Shown: one piece after another, positions 33,956 through 46,800 of the stretch
How the letters are laid out: every line of letters starts with the position of its first letter
Numbering within the stretch: position 1 is the stretch's first letter
DNA from: Chiua virens
Lineage: Eukaryota > Basidiomycota > Agaricomycetes > Boletales > Boletaceae
Assembly (NCBI GenBank): GCA_019787685.1
Contig: JAHNUO010000031.1
Location: 186,001-250,000, forward strand
Direction of reading: 5' to 3'
DNA: 64,000 nucleotides
Notes under the pieces: model-generated
What the model saw: the letters and a program-made list of their open reading frames with translations, nothing else
What the model was told of the DNA's origin: nothing
Database searches by the model: none
Position numbers and translations under genes: made by a program

Positions 33956-34588
33956 CGGTTGGTAGCGGTTCTCGATCCTATCGAGACATACCTTCAATGG
34001 GATGTTTTCACTATGAAGCTTTCGACACGGCCATGTATTATCCTATCCACTGAGGACCCTTCTTGACACGTTGTATCATAGAGTGAACGATACCAATAAC
34101 CAGGATTGATCATGATTCGTCTTTACGAATGCAAATTAAGACCTGATGACTGAGGCGAGGAGCACAAATATTATTGCGTCCACATTAAGAGAGAATGTCA
34201 GTACTGGTATTAGGTATTACAGACCTAGGATTCCGACCGATTGTAAAGAAGCTTACCTGCATGCTGCACTGAGGCCCGGGAGAGCGGAGCGAGACACAGG
34301 GAAGTGCAGATCCGAGTTTCTTCCTCAGCTGTGAAGTTCCTGCGCCCAAACACATGGATATGGGCCAACCCAGGGACGATTTGGAGCCTCTGCGATACAG
34401 TCGGAATAGAGCGCTCAAAAGAAACGAAGCTCGGGAAAACATACTGGGGATTGACGAACCATGCGGGCTCTCTGTCTATCTGTGCTTTACACATTCGCAC
34501 ACCTCTTTCCCTGCACTCTCAACCATCTCGTTTCCGTGTGGAGAGCAAACGAAGTGATACTCAGTCGGCTAGACTCGAATTCCATTGT
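33956..34588. other. Intergenic between convergent 3' ends; no gene recognised
   Basis: A minus-strand open frame at 34225-34500 looks faintly protein-like but has no motif I recognise and no supporting exon structure. Otherwise this is the 3' flank of the sugar transporter and of wax-synthase-like copy 2. Confidence 0.45.
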
Positions 34589-35859
34589 CTACTCAAACAA
34601 TCTACGAACGAACCCAACTAATGCTAATGATGGCTCGAACCCGCCAATGACCGTCCACGCAGCGAACCGGCCTACTCTCGCGTTCGCTTCCACAAATGAG
34701 ATCCCCCACAGCGTGAGCCACCCGAATGTCCACATCCAGCCCAACACACCACCAACACGTCTCCCCGTCGTCCGTTTCCAAACACGCTCTAACACGACCC
34801 CTACCCCATTCATCACCCAAAACCCAATCACCCCCATCGAGTTCCCACCCAGCCCATTACCCCGCAGCTCAATGTCGTGAAACACACCCGACACCAAAAA
34901 CACCCCTACCAACCCGCCAAGCCGGCCAAACATCCATCCAAACGGCCGTCCACCTAGACTCAACAACATATCCCGCATCATCTGGTGCCACCGACGACCC
35001 CACAGCTCGCTCAACGACGTCGACAACCACGGCGCCTCGAAAAGGGGCGGCCATTGAGACGGGTGTTGGTGGAACAGGATCACGAACAGGATCGCCAGCA
35101 ATCGGTAAGTGTACTGCAGCCCCGTATAGGCCGCAGACGCGCACAGTGCCGATACGAGCACCGCTCGCCCGAGTTCCAGTGTAGGCGGGAGGGCCCCGTC
35201 AAACATCGTGCCGCCCTTGATCGAGCCGAACGTCCCAGGGCCCAACGCGCGAATGCCCTGCACACACGCGTCAAACACCAGCGCGTGATACGCCACCCCA
35301 ACTGCCGACATCAACACGAACGCCACGCGCGACTCCGTTTCGTACGCGGGCTTGGGCACGACGAGACCGCGTGGCCAGCTCCATCCGATCCCTCGCGGGT
35401 TGAACAGCAGATCCCAGGTATTCCAACACGCTATCCACACGCTCCCCGACGCCGATGGGTCCCGATTGTGCACTGGATAGTGACGTTGATAGCGTTCTCG
35501 TGCAAACGCCCATGCAGCCGTGCGCGTCGCCATCGATAACATCTGAGTCTACAACAATCCCCCTTACTCCACTAGGATCACATCGTCAAAACCGTGTCAC
35601 TCACGATGAGTTGCGCATTTTGTTGAGCTTGCGTTATATCCCCTCCCGACAGATCCACAAACGTCGCCCGCCATGCAAACCAAACCATCACCGGCAAGAG
35701 CGCCAGGCGGTAATAGCGCGTTCCTTCCAGCTGAACGAGTACCCCCATCGAGTACTGGCACACAAATGGCGGGATGATATATGCCAGAAAGGTCGCTTTC
35801 GTGAGGCCGATCTTGTGCGACACTGCAAACATGTCCGCTACAGCTTGTAGAGAGGCCAT
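34589..35859 (-). CDS. Wax-synthase-like MBOAT membrane acyltransferase, copy 2
   Basis: Paralogue of 29222-30547. Two exons: 35859 down to an intron at about 35603-35547 (MASLQAVADMFAVSHKI, then TM helices YIIPPFVCQYSMGVLVQL and LALLPVMVWFAWRATFVD), then NPRGIGWSWPRGLVVPKP, the signature SLSELWGRRWHQMMRDML and FLVSGVFHDIELRGNG with the presumed catalytic His, ending VGFVRRLFE. About 400 residues, intact. The second exon is markedly G/C-rich at third positions compared with copy 1, which generates long antisense open frames. Substrate unknown. Confidence 0.82.
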
Positions 35860-36325
35860 CTTGCGGGGGTGGCGGGCGTCGCGTGCGTTTGATGGGTGGG
35901 TTATAATCCCTCAAACTGACGACATCGTCATTTTTAACTCAATAACCGCAGTTCGTCCGAGCCTAGAAGGAAACTTGTCAAGTCCTCCTATTGGCTGCTG
36001 TACCTCATGGCCGATTGGTCGGAGATGAAAGGGCTGTGTATTCAATAATCACGTTTATTGTGTCCTATCAGACCACTCCATCGAGTCCCCGTAACGGCAT
36101 ATGTGGAAGAGCCCCACGTTCAGTTTCGATACTCGGTCGCGCTCATTTCGCAACACCTGTCCGACAATCGACGGTGGGGATCTCAAATGGTCCGTCCGGC
36201 CGTCATCCCATTCCATGAAAATTGCCTTCGTGACATGTCGTGTGAACTCATACATACGTATACGTGAACCTCCGAGTCTGAAACACGCCACATATCATAT
36301 CGGGGTGATGGAGAGCTCTATACCC
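35860..36325. other. Intergenic; no gene recognised
   Basis: Lies between the 5' end of wax-synthase-like copy 2 and the 3' end of MFS copy 2. Small plus-strand frames here read through antisense sequence and lack motifs. Confidence 0.5.
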
Positions 36326-38791
36326 TTAAAGCACGTATCTGTAATCGCGATTCTCCCGGTCCGTCAGATCCATAAATGCCTGTCAGAAATTGCATCACCG
36401 TCGATACCATCATCCGCATACCGTCGTGACAACGATCAAATGGCACGTACCTTGTCCACCTTGACCTGCACGCGCGTCCCGTCGTCCATCTCCTTCTCGA
36501 TAAAGAACTCGTCATCCTCGATTGGTTCCGCGTCCCGTCGGGCGTTTTCGCGCCCGAGCAACCAACGGATGGCCAGTAACAACAGGGGGCAGATGATGTA
36601 ACAGATGCCAATGATGATCCATGGGATATGGTTCCTGCGTGAATCAGGGATGTAGTGGCGATCGTGGCACGTCAGGAGGGCACAGCCGTACCTAGGTTTG
36701 TACTTGGCTTGCCACATGAACGGACCGGCTGCGTTCCCGATGCAGTAGGCGCTCAGCATGATCGCGTTGGTCGTGATCTGTGTGGATCGAGGTTGAGACG
36801 ATGCGAGAGACAGCTTGGACGGACGTACCCGCTTGGTGTGGCCCGCAGGTGACGTTGGTCAGCCAGGACAGGGCCAAGACGAACCCGGTCGTGTTGATAT
36901 CGACGAGCCAGATGCCAAAGAGCAACCCGATTTGATTACTCCACGGCAGGAACTCGATCATCAATACCCCGATGAGGGACGGGAGGAAGTATACCGCGCC
37001 AACGTAGGCACGGCCGTTGGGAATCCGTGCCGCAAGTGTCACGCCTGTCCAGATAGTCATGATCTCGATGAATCCGTCGACGCATCCGAGAAGCGTCGTG
37101 TCGAGGTAGGTGAAACCAAGGGAGGAGATGATGATGGAACGTTGGTTCGTGAGCGAGTTGGGTATGTTGTCCAGAGCCGAGAAGAGCGCAAAGAGCCATG
37201 TCTTGGGGTCGAGAAGCGCTTCGATCATCCTACGTTTTACCGTTAATATGACACGTTGAATGTCAGTGTGAGGACGCACTGTTCTTTCTTAAAGTGCTTG
37301 TTCTCCACTCCAGTTTGGTTTTCCTACAGGTGTCGTCAACACACCCATCGAGGAGATATGACCTTCTTCAGGAGTTTCATACCTTCAGCCGCTGGACCGC
37401 AGTCGCACGTTCACTCGGTGTGAGGAACCATGCATTGGTAGGAGAATCAGGGAAGAAAAACCTGTCGAGACATCAGGTCAACTGAACTTAAGAGACGAGG
37501 ACTCCGTACCAGTAGAGGACTGCTACGAGAAGTGTGATGCACCCGGTAATGATCATCAACCTATCATAACACTAGGATTTAGTTTTCCCGACCCCGTCCA
37601 ATCTACGGCGGACACACGCACCATTGCCAGGGTGCGAACCCGGCGGTATGAATGTGCAACGATCCAAAGCTGATGAAACCGGAGATGATCTGGGCTGTTT
37701 GCGTATGAGCGCCCAAACGCCATCTACACCGATCGACTTGCCTGTTCCGTTCATCAAGACTGGCGACGTGTGTCAGCACACGTCCGAGGTGGTCGACGAG
37801 ACGTACGTACACCAATACCCGACGCGCAACGTTTGCTCCTTGCGCGTGTAAAACATGGAACTGACGATCATGAACCCTGCCGTAATGGATCCCTCACATG
37901 CGCCGAGGAAGAAGCGGCACACAAAGAGCTTGGCAAAGTCGTTGCTCGCTGCTTGACAGACCAAGGCGATCCCCCAAACGAAGATGTTAAAACTGTCGGA
38001 AGAACGTACAGCGTGAGAGACGGTCAGGGCATGTGCACGTACCTCATCCATCTGCCCACGGGGAACCGCTGGAGTGCGAGGTTCTGGGGGTATTCAAAGA
38101 TGAAATAGCTGATGTAAAAAATCGTGCCAAGCCTAACGAGGAACGGATCAGGTGCCGGTGAGGGTGAAAAGAGGTGCTGAGCGGTACCAATTATATCTGT
38201 GCAACATGTCAGAGCCAGATAGCGCCGGTGCGATCACGGGCCGGTACTTACTGACTGGTTGACAGATGTGCGCCTTGGCTGTCAGTTGTGAGAGGAAACC
38301 CCAGCTTTCGGTATCACATGAAATCTTACTCAATGCCAAGAATCGCAGCACTCCCGAGCGTAGTCTTGTCCATGAACTGGATCCTGCATAGAAAAGCATG
38401 AAATTGAGGAAAAGACTGTCACATAAATAATGGTTGCTCACCAGTAAAGTGCTGTACCACGCACGCTCGGTTGAAAAACGACCACTCTGTAAAAACGGAT
38501 TCAATGCTCACTACACATCATCGGCAGAATGTGGTAATCGATCTTCTTCCTGCCGCGTACGCTCAAAATGAGTGCAAGACAACAATGGTTGACTGTCACA
38601 AACCTGACGCGTGCTGACTCGGCAGGATCCAACTCGGTGGACAAGTCTAAGCCAGCGACGAGTTGCGCACCCGTGTCGATTTCCTTGGTCGATACTGCGT
38701 GTGCATGGTGCTCTGGCAACGGAGACTCGGACTGCTTCTCTCCCTGGCTGTCAGATGAAGCCGCCTTGGAAGACACCCGAAATATAGGCAT
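36326..38791 (-). pseudogene. Allantoate-permease-family MFS transporter, inverted copy 2, frameshifted
   Basis: Inverted paralogue of 15617-18135 with the same exon order, including the GC-AG intron (gcaagt donor after NGT). Motifs retained: KIDYHILPMMC, DKTTLG, LALQRFPVGRWM, FNIFVWGIALVCQAAS, KLFVCRFFLGACEGS, FISFGSLHIHTAGFAPWQW, LLDPKTWLFALFSALDN, ILSAYCIGNAAGPF, MDLTDRENRDYRYVL. In the exon ending at the 36836 donor, copy 1 reads SVTAGHTKR and this copy has one extra base (near 36850), so the next exon (ITTNAII...) is out of frame. Everything downstream is otherwise preserved, so loss of function is recent, or the base is a sequencing error. Similarity extends upstream to about 38950. Confidence 0.7.
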
Positions 38792-39168
38792 GATACGTCG
38801 CTCGCGCGTGCCAGCGTGATCATGAAGCCTTCTTATAGGCTTTGGATGGAGATAACGAAATTCAGGGCCTCACCGTGTGAAAGACGTCGAAGCGTTAACT
38901 CACCCGGAGGTAACGTGTATAAAAAGTAGGGAGATAACATGTGTGGTCACAAGGTTTCATGACGGTTTGAGGACACCTGGACACGTTCAGTGGCAAGTTA
39001 CTCATCTGATCCTGTTTCATTGACAGCGCAGTTGCGCATGAATGTCGGCTCGCTCAGGCCATCATTGATAGCTTCATGCATCACAAGACAAATGATATCA
39101 TTCGGGTTCTAGGTATGATAGCCTTTGGAAGGACAAAGGCACCGGAGTGAGCTGCGACTACGATCCGA
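38792..39168. other. Intergenic; upstream region of MFS copy 2
   Basis: The first about 150 bp is the inverted counterpart of 15460-15616. The rest shows nothing recognisable. Confidence 0.5.
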
Positions 39169-40228
39169 TCAATCCAGCTTCTTTGAAGCAGTGGAAAAGC
39201 GCGCGGAGGGCGGAGCATCTTTTGCGAGCTCGTTGGTCAGCTTCTGGAAGTCAACATCATTGCGTTTGAAAATGTCCGCAACGATCGCGTCAACGTCCTC
39301 GGTCACTGGCAACGGGGCACCGTCTTTCGTCATCGTCTTCACCTGGATGACTTCCATCATCTGGTTAAAAACGTGCAGCTTGCCCATGGCGTGTAAACGA
39401 TGCTGTGGCGTCAATCGTGAGTGAAGAACCATGTCGTACGCCACCGAGTACCTACCCTCATTTTTTGCATCATCCCAATCTGGTTTTGCATCTCGGCTTC
39501 CTTGCCTTGCTCCACGGCTGTCCAACCGCCCTCTATCTTCATCCACACGCAAAGTTCCCATGTCTTTGCATCAATAACGCCTTTCTTGTCCAGCTCACAG
39601 GCAGCGGCCGTTGCTTTGTAGTCATATGCCCATTCTTCCCATGGCAAACCAAACGCCGCTTGTTTCATCTCCTCGGGGTCAACAGCCCGACGGAGAAGCT
39701 CCTTCATGTACGCATCCCGCTTCTCCGGACCCTCCGACACGATGTTAGCTACCGTCGACTCACTGGGCTTGCGAAAGATGATTTCTTCTCGGGGGAATCC
39801 GTGGCGGAGACGCAGTGTGGCGACGCCAGTGAGAAAGTCGCGCACGATGGGGATGAGAACCATGAAGATGAAGAAATCGAGGATGGCATTGCCGAGGAGC
39901 GTCATGTCGAATGCCGGTGCGGGCGCAATCCACTGTGGGACCAGTTGACCGACGACGAACCGGACACCGTAGCGGGACAGGCCGCCATACACACGTCGTG
40001 TGAGGAGAAGCGACCAGAGGATGTTCATCCCCACTTGGATTAGAAAGTGTTGTCTGGGTACGTGCCACGTCAGTCACCGACTGGGGCCCGTATAGGTGTG
40101 CCAACGTACTTTCGGGTAGATGCATTGGTGGAATCGATGTGGGTGACATATAACTCTGCCTTGGGGTCACAGTTGGCGAAAAATGAGCGTACTGGGTGGT
40201 CTTCTGGTACTTTGTGGGCTGCGGGCAT
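39169..40228 (-). CDS. Conserved-looking two-TM protein of unknown function
   Basis: Three exons. Start MPAAHKVPEDHPVRSFFANC...HIDSTNASTRK, then after a 53-bp intron QHFLIQVGMNILWSLLLTRR, YGVRFVVGQLVPQWIAP, a strongly hydrophobic helix LLGNAILDFFIFMVLIPIV, then a soluble acidic/helical region (EEMKQAAFGLPWEEWAYDY, CVWMKIEGGWTAVEQGKEAE) and a last exon LTPQHRLHAMGKLHVFNQ to SARFSTASKKLD with TGA at 39169-39171. About 310 residues. Good codon structure and intron phases make it a real gene; I do not recognise the family. Membrane association and a role at an organelle membrane are guesses only. Confidence 0.7.
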
Positions 40229-40859
40229 GTCGACGGAATGTAGCAAGCATCATTTCTCATAACTCGGGCCGGTCACTCTGCCTTCCTTGTTAGATAAGCA
40301 TGGTTTCACATCAAGTACGACTCGAGTCGTACTAGTATGCAGGCAAAGTAAAGCGGCAAGATCGCAAACTCAGCTGGTGATGTACACCTGGACTTCCAGA
40401 TCTGCCAATTGGGTAGAATCATGGGTTTGCCTGAGTCACAGACTTGAGTGGTTAGGAAAGACCAATCGTAACTTTTCTTTGTCAGCATCCAACCTATTCA
40501 ACCCACACTGCACTGCCAGCCACTGGCAGTGGCGCTTTCCCTCACGGAGACAGATTATCAAGTGTGATCGATCAGGAGAATGACTACCGGAGACGCCAAA
40601 AAAGTGTTAAAAGATGTCAATGAGGTATTGGCTTTCACATTCAAGTTGCGGTTGAAACGTTGACAAGTTATTGACCGACTTGGTTCAGCGAGAGAACGTC
40701 TGCAGTAGAATCTTGTCCTATTTACATAAATTGGACTGTCACGGCTGTGCATCGACTCGGAGTCCGTCGGCGCTTTGAAGTTTGAACATCCTGTACCCAC
40801 ATTATTTCCTGTTCGACTGTCTCAGGTTCAACATCATCAATCTTTCTCGACAATTTCCC
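40229..40859. promoter_or_regulatory. Divergent intergenic region between the two-TM protein and the DUF3638 gene
   Basis: Both neighbours start outward from this 631-bp gap, so it holds both promoters. No specific element identified; small frames inside lack motifs. Confidence 0.4.
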
Positions 40860-43800
40860 ATGGACTACCCCACATACTTCAACGCCTGACGATCCTGCGT
40901 TGAATTATGTCGCTACCCACGTATTTTTACCCGTTCAGGTTCCCAAAGAGAGTGACTATACCGTCAAGAACGAGCTCTTGCTAGTTCGCGCAGCGTGTAC
41001 TGCTGCCCATGCATATAGCGCTCATATCGACGACGCCTTCAAACCTCGTTGGCATTCGATCGAGAAGATGCTAGATAATTTGGAAGTTTCTGTTCAGTCT
41101 GGGACCTCTGCGCAAAGGCGATGTTGCCTCTCAGCTTCGCAGCATGCAATCAGGAGGTAGGTTTCGAGTTCTTTATTGATCCTTGGCTGATGGCACGCAG
41201 ATATTCTTGCATTTCATGTCGGGACTCAGCGAGCAGCTGTTATATTCAGGAAACAGGAGAACCACACACTGTACGAATCATTCGAAGTGGCATCGAGCAG
41301 AGATGTATTGCTGTATACTCGAGGGAGACTCATATGCTCTTATCCTCAGTCAGCCATTGAGGTGCCCAATGACGTGTTTGATGATGGCCATTTCCAAACC
41401 TGAACTCGCCCACTTCCTTTCTCGCCCAGGCGAGGCCGACTCAGACCTTCCGAATGTCCCTGTCTCTTATCCCCAATACATTCACTGCGGTGCTCAATGG
41501 AATCCTTCGCAGCGTTGGTCGCACAATTGAAAGTCCTAGCATTCAGAAACACGTTCGCGACGAAATTGGCGAGTTGGAGAAGAAAGAGGGCGAATGGCGC
41601 CGTTCCTCACTTTGGCTTCTCGTCAGAGTTGCGATCCAGACATCCTTCGATCGCACGCCCCTCGGACGCATTTCCTACAAAGAATTCCTACTATTCTTTA
41701 TCTGTGGTCTCGCAAAGGATGCCAACAACTTGGACGCGGGTTTTTCCAGCGATCTACTTCATTTGATGTCCTCCAAAATCCTTCGACGTCTAAGTAAGCT
41801 CGGCCCCTCCGTTCCCGATTGGCTCTCCGACATGGCACTCAAGACGTGTACTTGTCTTCAAGACACCCTTGATATCAGAGCGATGGAGATACGGACGCCT
41901 CAATCCCAGCCGCCAGACTGGAATCCTTCCGAACTAGACCTTACGAATGACTACTCGGCTTTCCCTCTCACATAGCAACGATTACATTCGTAGCGCCTTG
42001 GCAAATCATCCACAGAGACCTCGTGATGCACTCCCTCCCGTCCAACGTTATGTTCGCGGCACCCTTGCAGACTTTTTGTCAGGACCCGACCTTCTTTGAC
42101 CAGGCATATAGTGCTGACCCTTATGTTGCCCTTTGCGATCTGGAGAGATTGGTTGAAGAAAGCATCGATGACTGGGTTGCACATGTCACGGATGTAGGCG
42201 AGGCATCCACAGCAGCTCGGAGAGTTGATGGAGATATATCTATCAAGTGCATCGATCCCGTATGTGGACAATCCAGAATATCGCTCTATCATGGTCTTGA
42301 CTGCGCTTGAGCTATGGGTCGCATTGGACAAGATGATTGTCGAGGAAATCCCAATACTTACTGAGTACTCTCCCGAAATTCCCATATGGTTGCTGGAGTC
42401 GCTGCTTCTTTGCAAGCAGATGAACCTCCATCGCCTTTCCCGTGTATATCAGTACCTTTCTGCTCGCTACTCCAGGTCACGTGCAGGATTGTCGGTGCTA
42501 TCAGATGAATTCACTCCGGACAGCTTCGCTGTTCGTTTTTACGACAGCTCTCCGGCTCTCCAACAGTTCAAAATCGTTTTCGAAGAAGCCTCAATATGGG
42601 AGGTGGCACAAGGTGGCGAACTTGCTGAAGGTGAAGCTCGACGTCTGGCACTTACTCTCCGTAATGGTATGTTCCGTCTAGAGTGCACAGTTGAAAAATT
42701 ATTTAATCAAGATGCAGGCGTTTCGAAATCGCTGTTATCTCTTCCGCCGTTGTGTGCCAAGGTCATCATGTTTGAATTACACTGCCCTCTACCTCTCCGT
42801 ATATGGCGTTCTTGCATCGGACACCTCCTCTATCGCTTCGATCATGCCAGGATACAACCATTCTTAATTGAACATGGGTCTAAACCGCATGACCTCCTTC
42901 TCGACATTCCCGAATTACGACCTTTCCTCGTCCAGCACCTTCGCCAAGAGTCTCCCACTTACAGCCAGTTCCACCCTGCCTACCTTCATCCGCAAGGTCT
43001 CGAGTCTCACAGAGGCACAAGGTTGGGTTATGCCTTCAGGTGGATTCTCCCGCGCTACGAATACTCGAGATGGCATGGAATTGGCGACGGCCCATTATCG
43101 CAGTATACTACATACTACAACTTTTTCGCCGATGGTTCAAGTTGCAAGGTCCACACTGTGGAGCAGAGGAAAGCTAGTTTAAAACCCTTGGCCGCATACA
43201 TCGCAAATACAACTCATACATCCAACGAGATCCTGGCTGCTCAAACTGATTGCCCCCGGGAATTCATCCTTGACGAATTCATCGCCCTTGGACATTTACG
43301 TAGTGGCAGTTCGCTTCAATGGGTCAATATCTTGCGCGAGCTGCGTGGTAGAACTCTCAGCTTCCGTTCTCATGAAGTTCACCTCCTACTCGCACAGGCG
43401 GTTTGTCAAGTTGGCCCACTCGACCTGGATACTGGGGAGTGGACGTGGCACCAAGAGCTCCAAAATCCCACCTTCTGCAACACGTTCCTCAAGGAGCTCG
43501 AGTCCTTGTTCTTGGATGTTGCTGCTAGTTCCTTGGATCACGTGATGATGCGTACAATTTCTTTGCTCCTTACCCGGTTGCTTGCGTCGAACCCTCGTGA
43601 GAGTATTTTGGAACGAGCGCTTCAGCTTCTTCGAGATGTACGTTGGAAGACCTTGGAATGGGTGCAAGAACTTGCATACAATCTAATTCTGGAGCCCACG
43701 TTTGAGGGTCGTCGCGAGTCTCTGTATAACATGGCTGCTACCTGTCGGAGCACGTTCGATGTCGACACTTCCGTGCTCCCCAGGCTCTTCCTTTCTGCAC

Positions 43801-46800
43801 AAGATGTCGATGCCTTATTATCTTGTGCTTTCTTTACAAAGGCAACAACTGGCAGGGAATCTGCTTACCGAAGATTTTTCAAGTACTCTGGCTGTGTCTC
43901 ATGCCACTCCTCTGTTTCCGACATTCTTGACTACTCCGAATTACTCCATCAACAGGACTGTCGGCTCTCCATTACCCTTGAGGTGGTGTTGAAGAATGTT
44001 ATTCAGGCCGATGTTTCAAATCGTGGCATTGACCTCGCAATACGGAGTGTTTGGCCTGGTTACCGACCAAGCCCGGAAAGGTGGGAGCCAAAACAGCGTC
44101 AGCAGTCTCACATCCTAGTTTGCACAACGGCTGCGACTGTGGATAGAGACTCCCAACTCATGCATATAAATCTACTTGACGAGTCGCTCTTTGTCGACGG
44201 TCGACCACTAGGAGGATTGCCGCATGAAATTCGGGGACATCCGTTATACAAGCAAATTTTTTATGGAGTACGTGCATGCTGATGTTTGTAACAATGTAAA
44301 GCTGCTGATAACCTCTGTAGCAAGCTCTTGTTGTCACCCCATCTGATCTCCCAGGAATGGATTTCGCCACGTTGGCCATTATCTCCTCTCATCGCGTAAG
44401 TGGCATGGACTCATCTGTGGCATGAATATGATGGCTTAGGCGGATGCAGCTTCACTTTTCTCTCAGAGGTGAAGATCTTGTGATTCGAGCACAACATCGA
44501 TATACAGATGCTGTATTGGAGCTCATTCCTTCGGAGAAACTGAATGGAGACCTTCCAACGTTCCTCGTCGAGATGCATGTCCATTGGTTGAGGCTTTCCG
44601 AATCGCTCATCGAAATACGTCCCCACAAACATCTTTGGGAGCAATCCCCAGAAAATTGGCAGATTATCGTTGGTACAGATGGAGGATATCGCATGCACAA
44701 AGGTTTCGACACTCTCGTGGATATCAAAAGCAGAACCTGGAAAATGGTTTCCAGTCGTTTGGACTGTCTAGATCTCCCGGAGCATCTCGTAGTCACCACA
44801 TCGGCATTCATGTCCGACATGTCACCAACTGCCCAATTATCCGTCACTCTGCCTTGTTACGACCTTTCCTTCTTTGTCAATGCAGAAAATGATCTCGAGT
44901 CCGGTGACTTCAAAGGCATGATCTGTGATGATAATCAATGCATCGGGACCTTGTTTGGTTTAGTGGACCGGCTCGTTCTTCGGGCGAAAGGCAGGGTCGA
45001 AGACGGACTTATTCCAAGACAGGTTCTTGTGCCACTTGATGCTTTCCGACACACTACCACCAGCAGGCTGCATGTTACCTATAACGGCATCGCATATCTC
45101 GCCTACACAGTGGATACCGAACTGGGCTGCTTAACAGGGAATTCTAGCCGTGAAAGCAAGGCATTCCTCGGTTATCTACACGCCAAGACGAGCATTGATT
45201 GGAAACCTGATCCACTGACAGGCACAACAGGTTGTCAGGAAGCATGGTCCATTGTGTATTCAGCTGGAGCCCATTCACTCCTCGATGATTTCCCAGGCAA
45301 TTCTAGTGTGGACCTCTGTGCACAGTATCCTCAAATTGACATCGCATCAAGGGAATCAGAATACTTGTCCAGTTTTGAGGAACCCCTGGGCATTTCACGT
45401 TCACAAAGGCGACATGTGGCGCAACGGATGCGTGGTGCAAAACGAGCTGCGCATTTATTTCAACCGAATTCCATGACACCGACTTCAGAAGACTACGATT
45501 ACAAGGATCACAAGTCCTCCGAGTCGGAGCTTGAAGATACTGTTCATACTGCAGCATCTGCCCTTTTCCCGATCGATGTTCGGACCATGGATATTGTATC
45601 GAAGTGGACAGAAATTTGGGGTAATACCATGAGAAGGGCTATCACTCACCCGCCATCGCCATACGACGAGATAATATGGAATTCCAATTTTCCAGAAGTT
45701 CTATTGATGAAGATGCATGAACTTCTCCGGGAAACCAATGACAGCACCCGGCGTAAATTTCAAGTGTTATTTCTTCTTCCCACCGTGGCATACTGCTCGT
45801 CGCACCCTCAGGCTGCTTTCCTCTCGATGCTTCTAGCATTAGCGAAAGACAAACAACACTCTTGGGGAAATCCCCTGTTCTATGTTGATTATCAACTTTT
45901 GGACGGTTACTCTCCCACTGACAAAGTATTGCGACACCTTATTCACGCCTCACGGTACGAGAACCAGTCTTGGGATGAAAGAATTGTCGAGAGTTTTGTC
46001 GAGGTTTCTGTTGAACGTCTGCTCAGGGCGTGGCCATCAGATACTACTCCGACTCTCCCGCTCTTTCTCTTTGGATCTGGGTTCCTTGGAATATCAGATA
46101 TCTGGGACGTGGCAAGCATGACTCGTACTCTGCAGACAGTTTTCTCGAGCTGTTACCGCAACCTCAATCTTAAGGATAAACTTTTGCGAATTCTTCAACA
46201 ACCTGATACTGCGCCCCCTGCTGTATCATGGGCCGCTAGCATCCAAACCATTCCTGCTGGCCGTCACTGCACGTACAGTCCACCCTGTAGTCCCTTTCTC
46301 CCTTCATCGCCACAACACACATCAGGACTTAGATCGTGGTCCGTGAAACTAGATCAGTTATTCTTCGACCGTCCTGCACCAATGCTCCCAGATTTAACAA
46401 GATTTCGAGTTCCGGCGTACAATTCCCAATGTGGCGTATGTTCATCTGTTCCGAGTCATCCCGCACTCGATCGGCTCTATTCCTTTCTCCGGACAAATAA
46501 GACCGACCTCCCATTTCGAGAACAGTATATCACCGACCTTCATGCAAGTGCATTGCATGTCCGTGAAGAATACCAGATGATCTTTGGAATGGAGATATAT
46601 CCTATCGAAGGACTCGAGGAGCACTTTCGGCAGTGCAAGGCTAGGTGCAGTAAAGCTTTGCGCATCCTCAAGGAAAGTTTGGGTCCAACAGCCAATCCGC
46701 TCGAGCAGGCGCTCGATCGGAGTGGACAGTGGCCAAAAATCACCGTGGTTTCCCTCTCGCGATGTCTTGCAACGACTTCGCCAATCAAGCTCTCAAAGGG

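Noticed and set aside
34225..34500. Minus-strand frame with a protein-like composition
   Set aside because: No recognised motif, no plausible start and exon structure, and no similarity to anything else in the window.
34985..35539. 184-codon plus-strand open frame
   Set aside because: It is antisense to the G/C-rich second exon of wax-synthase-like copy 2, rich in Arg/Pro/His and without motifs; a shadow of the real gene.
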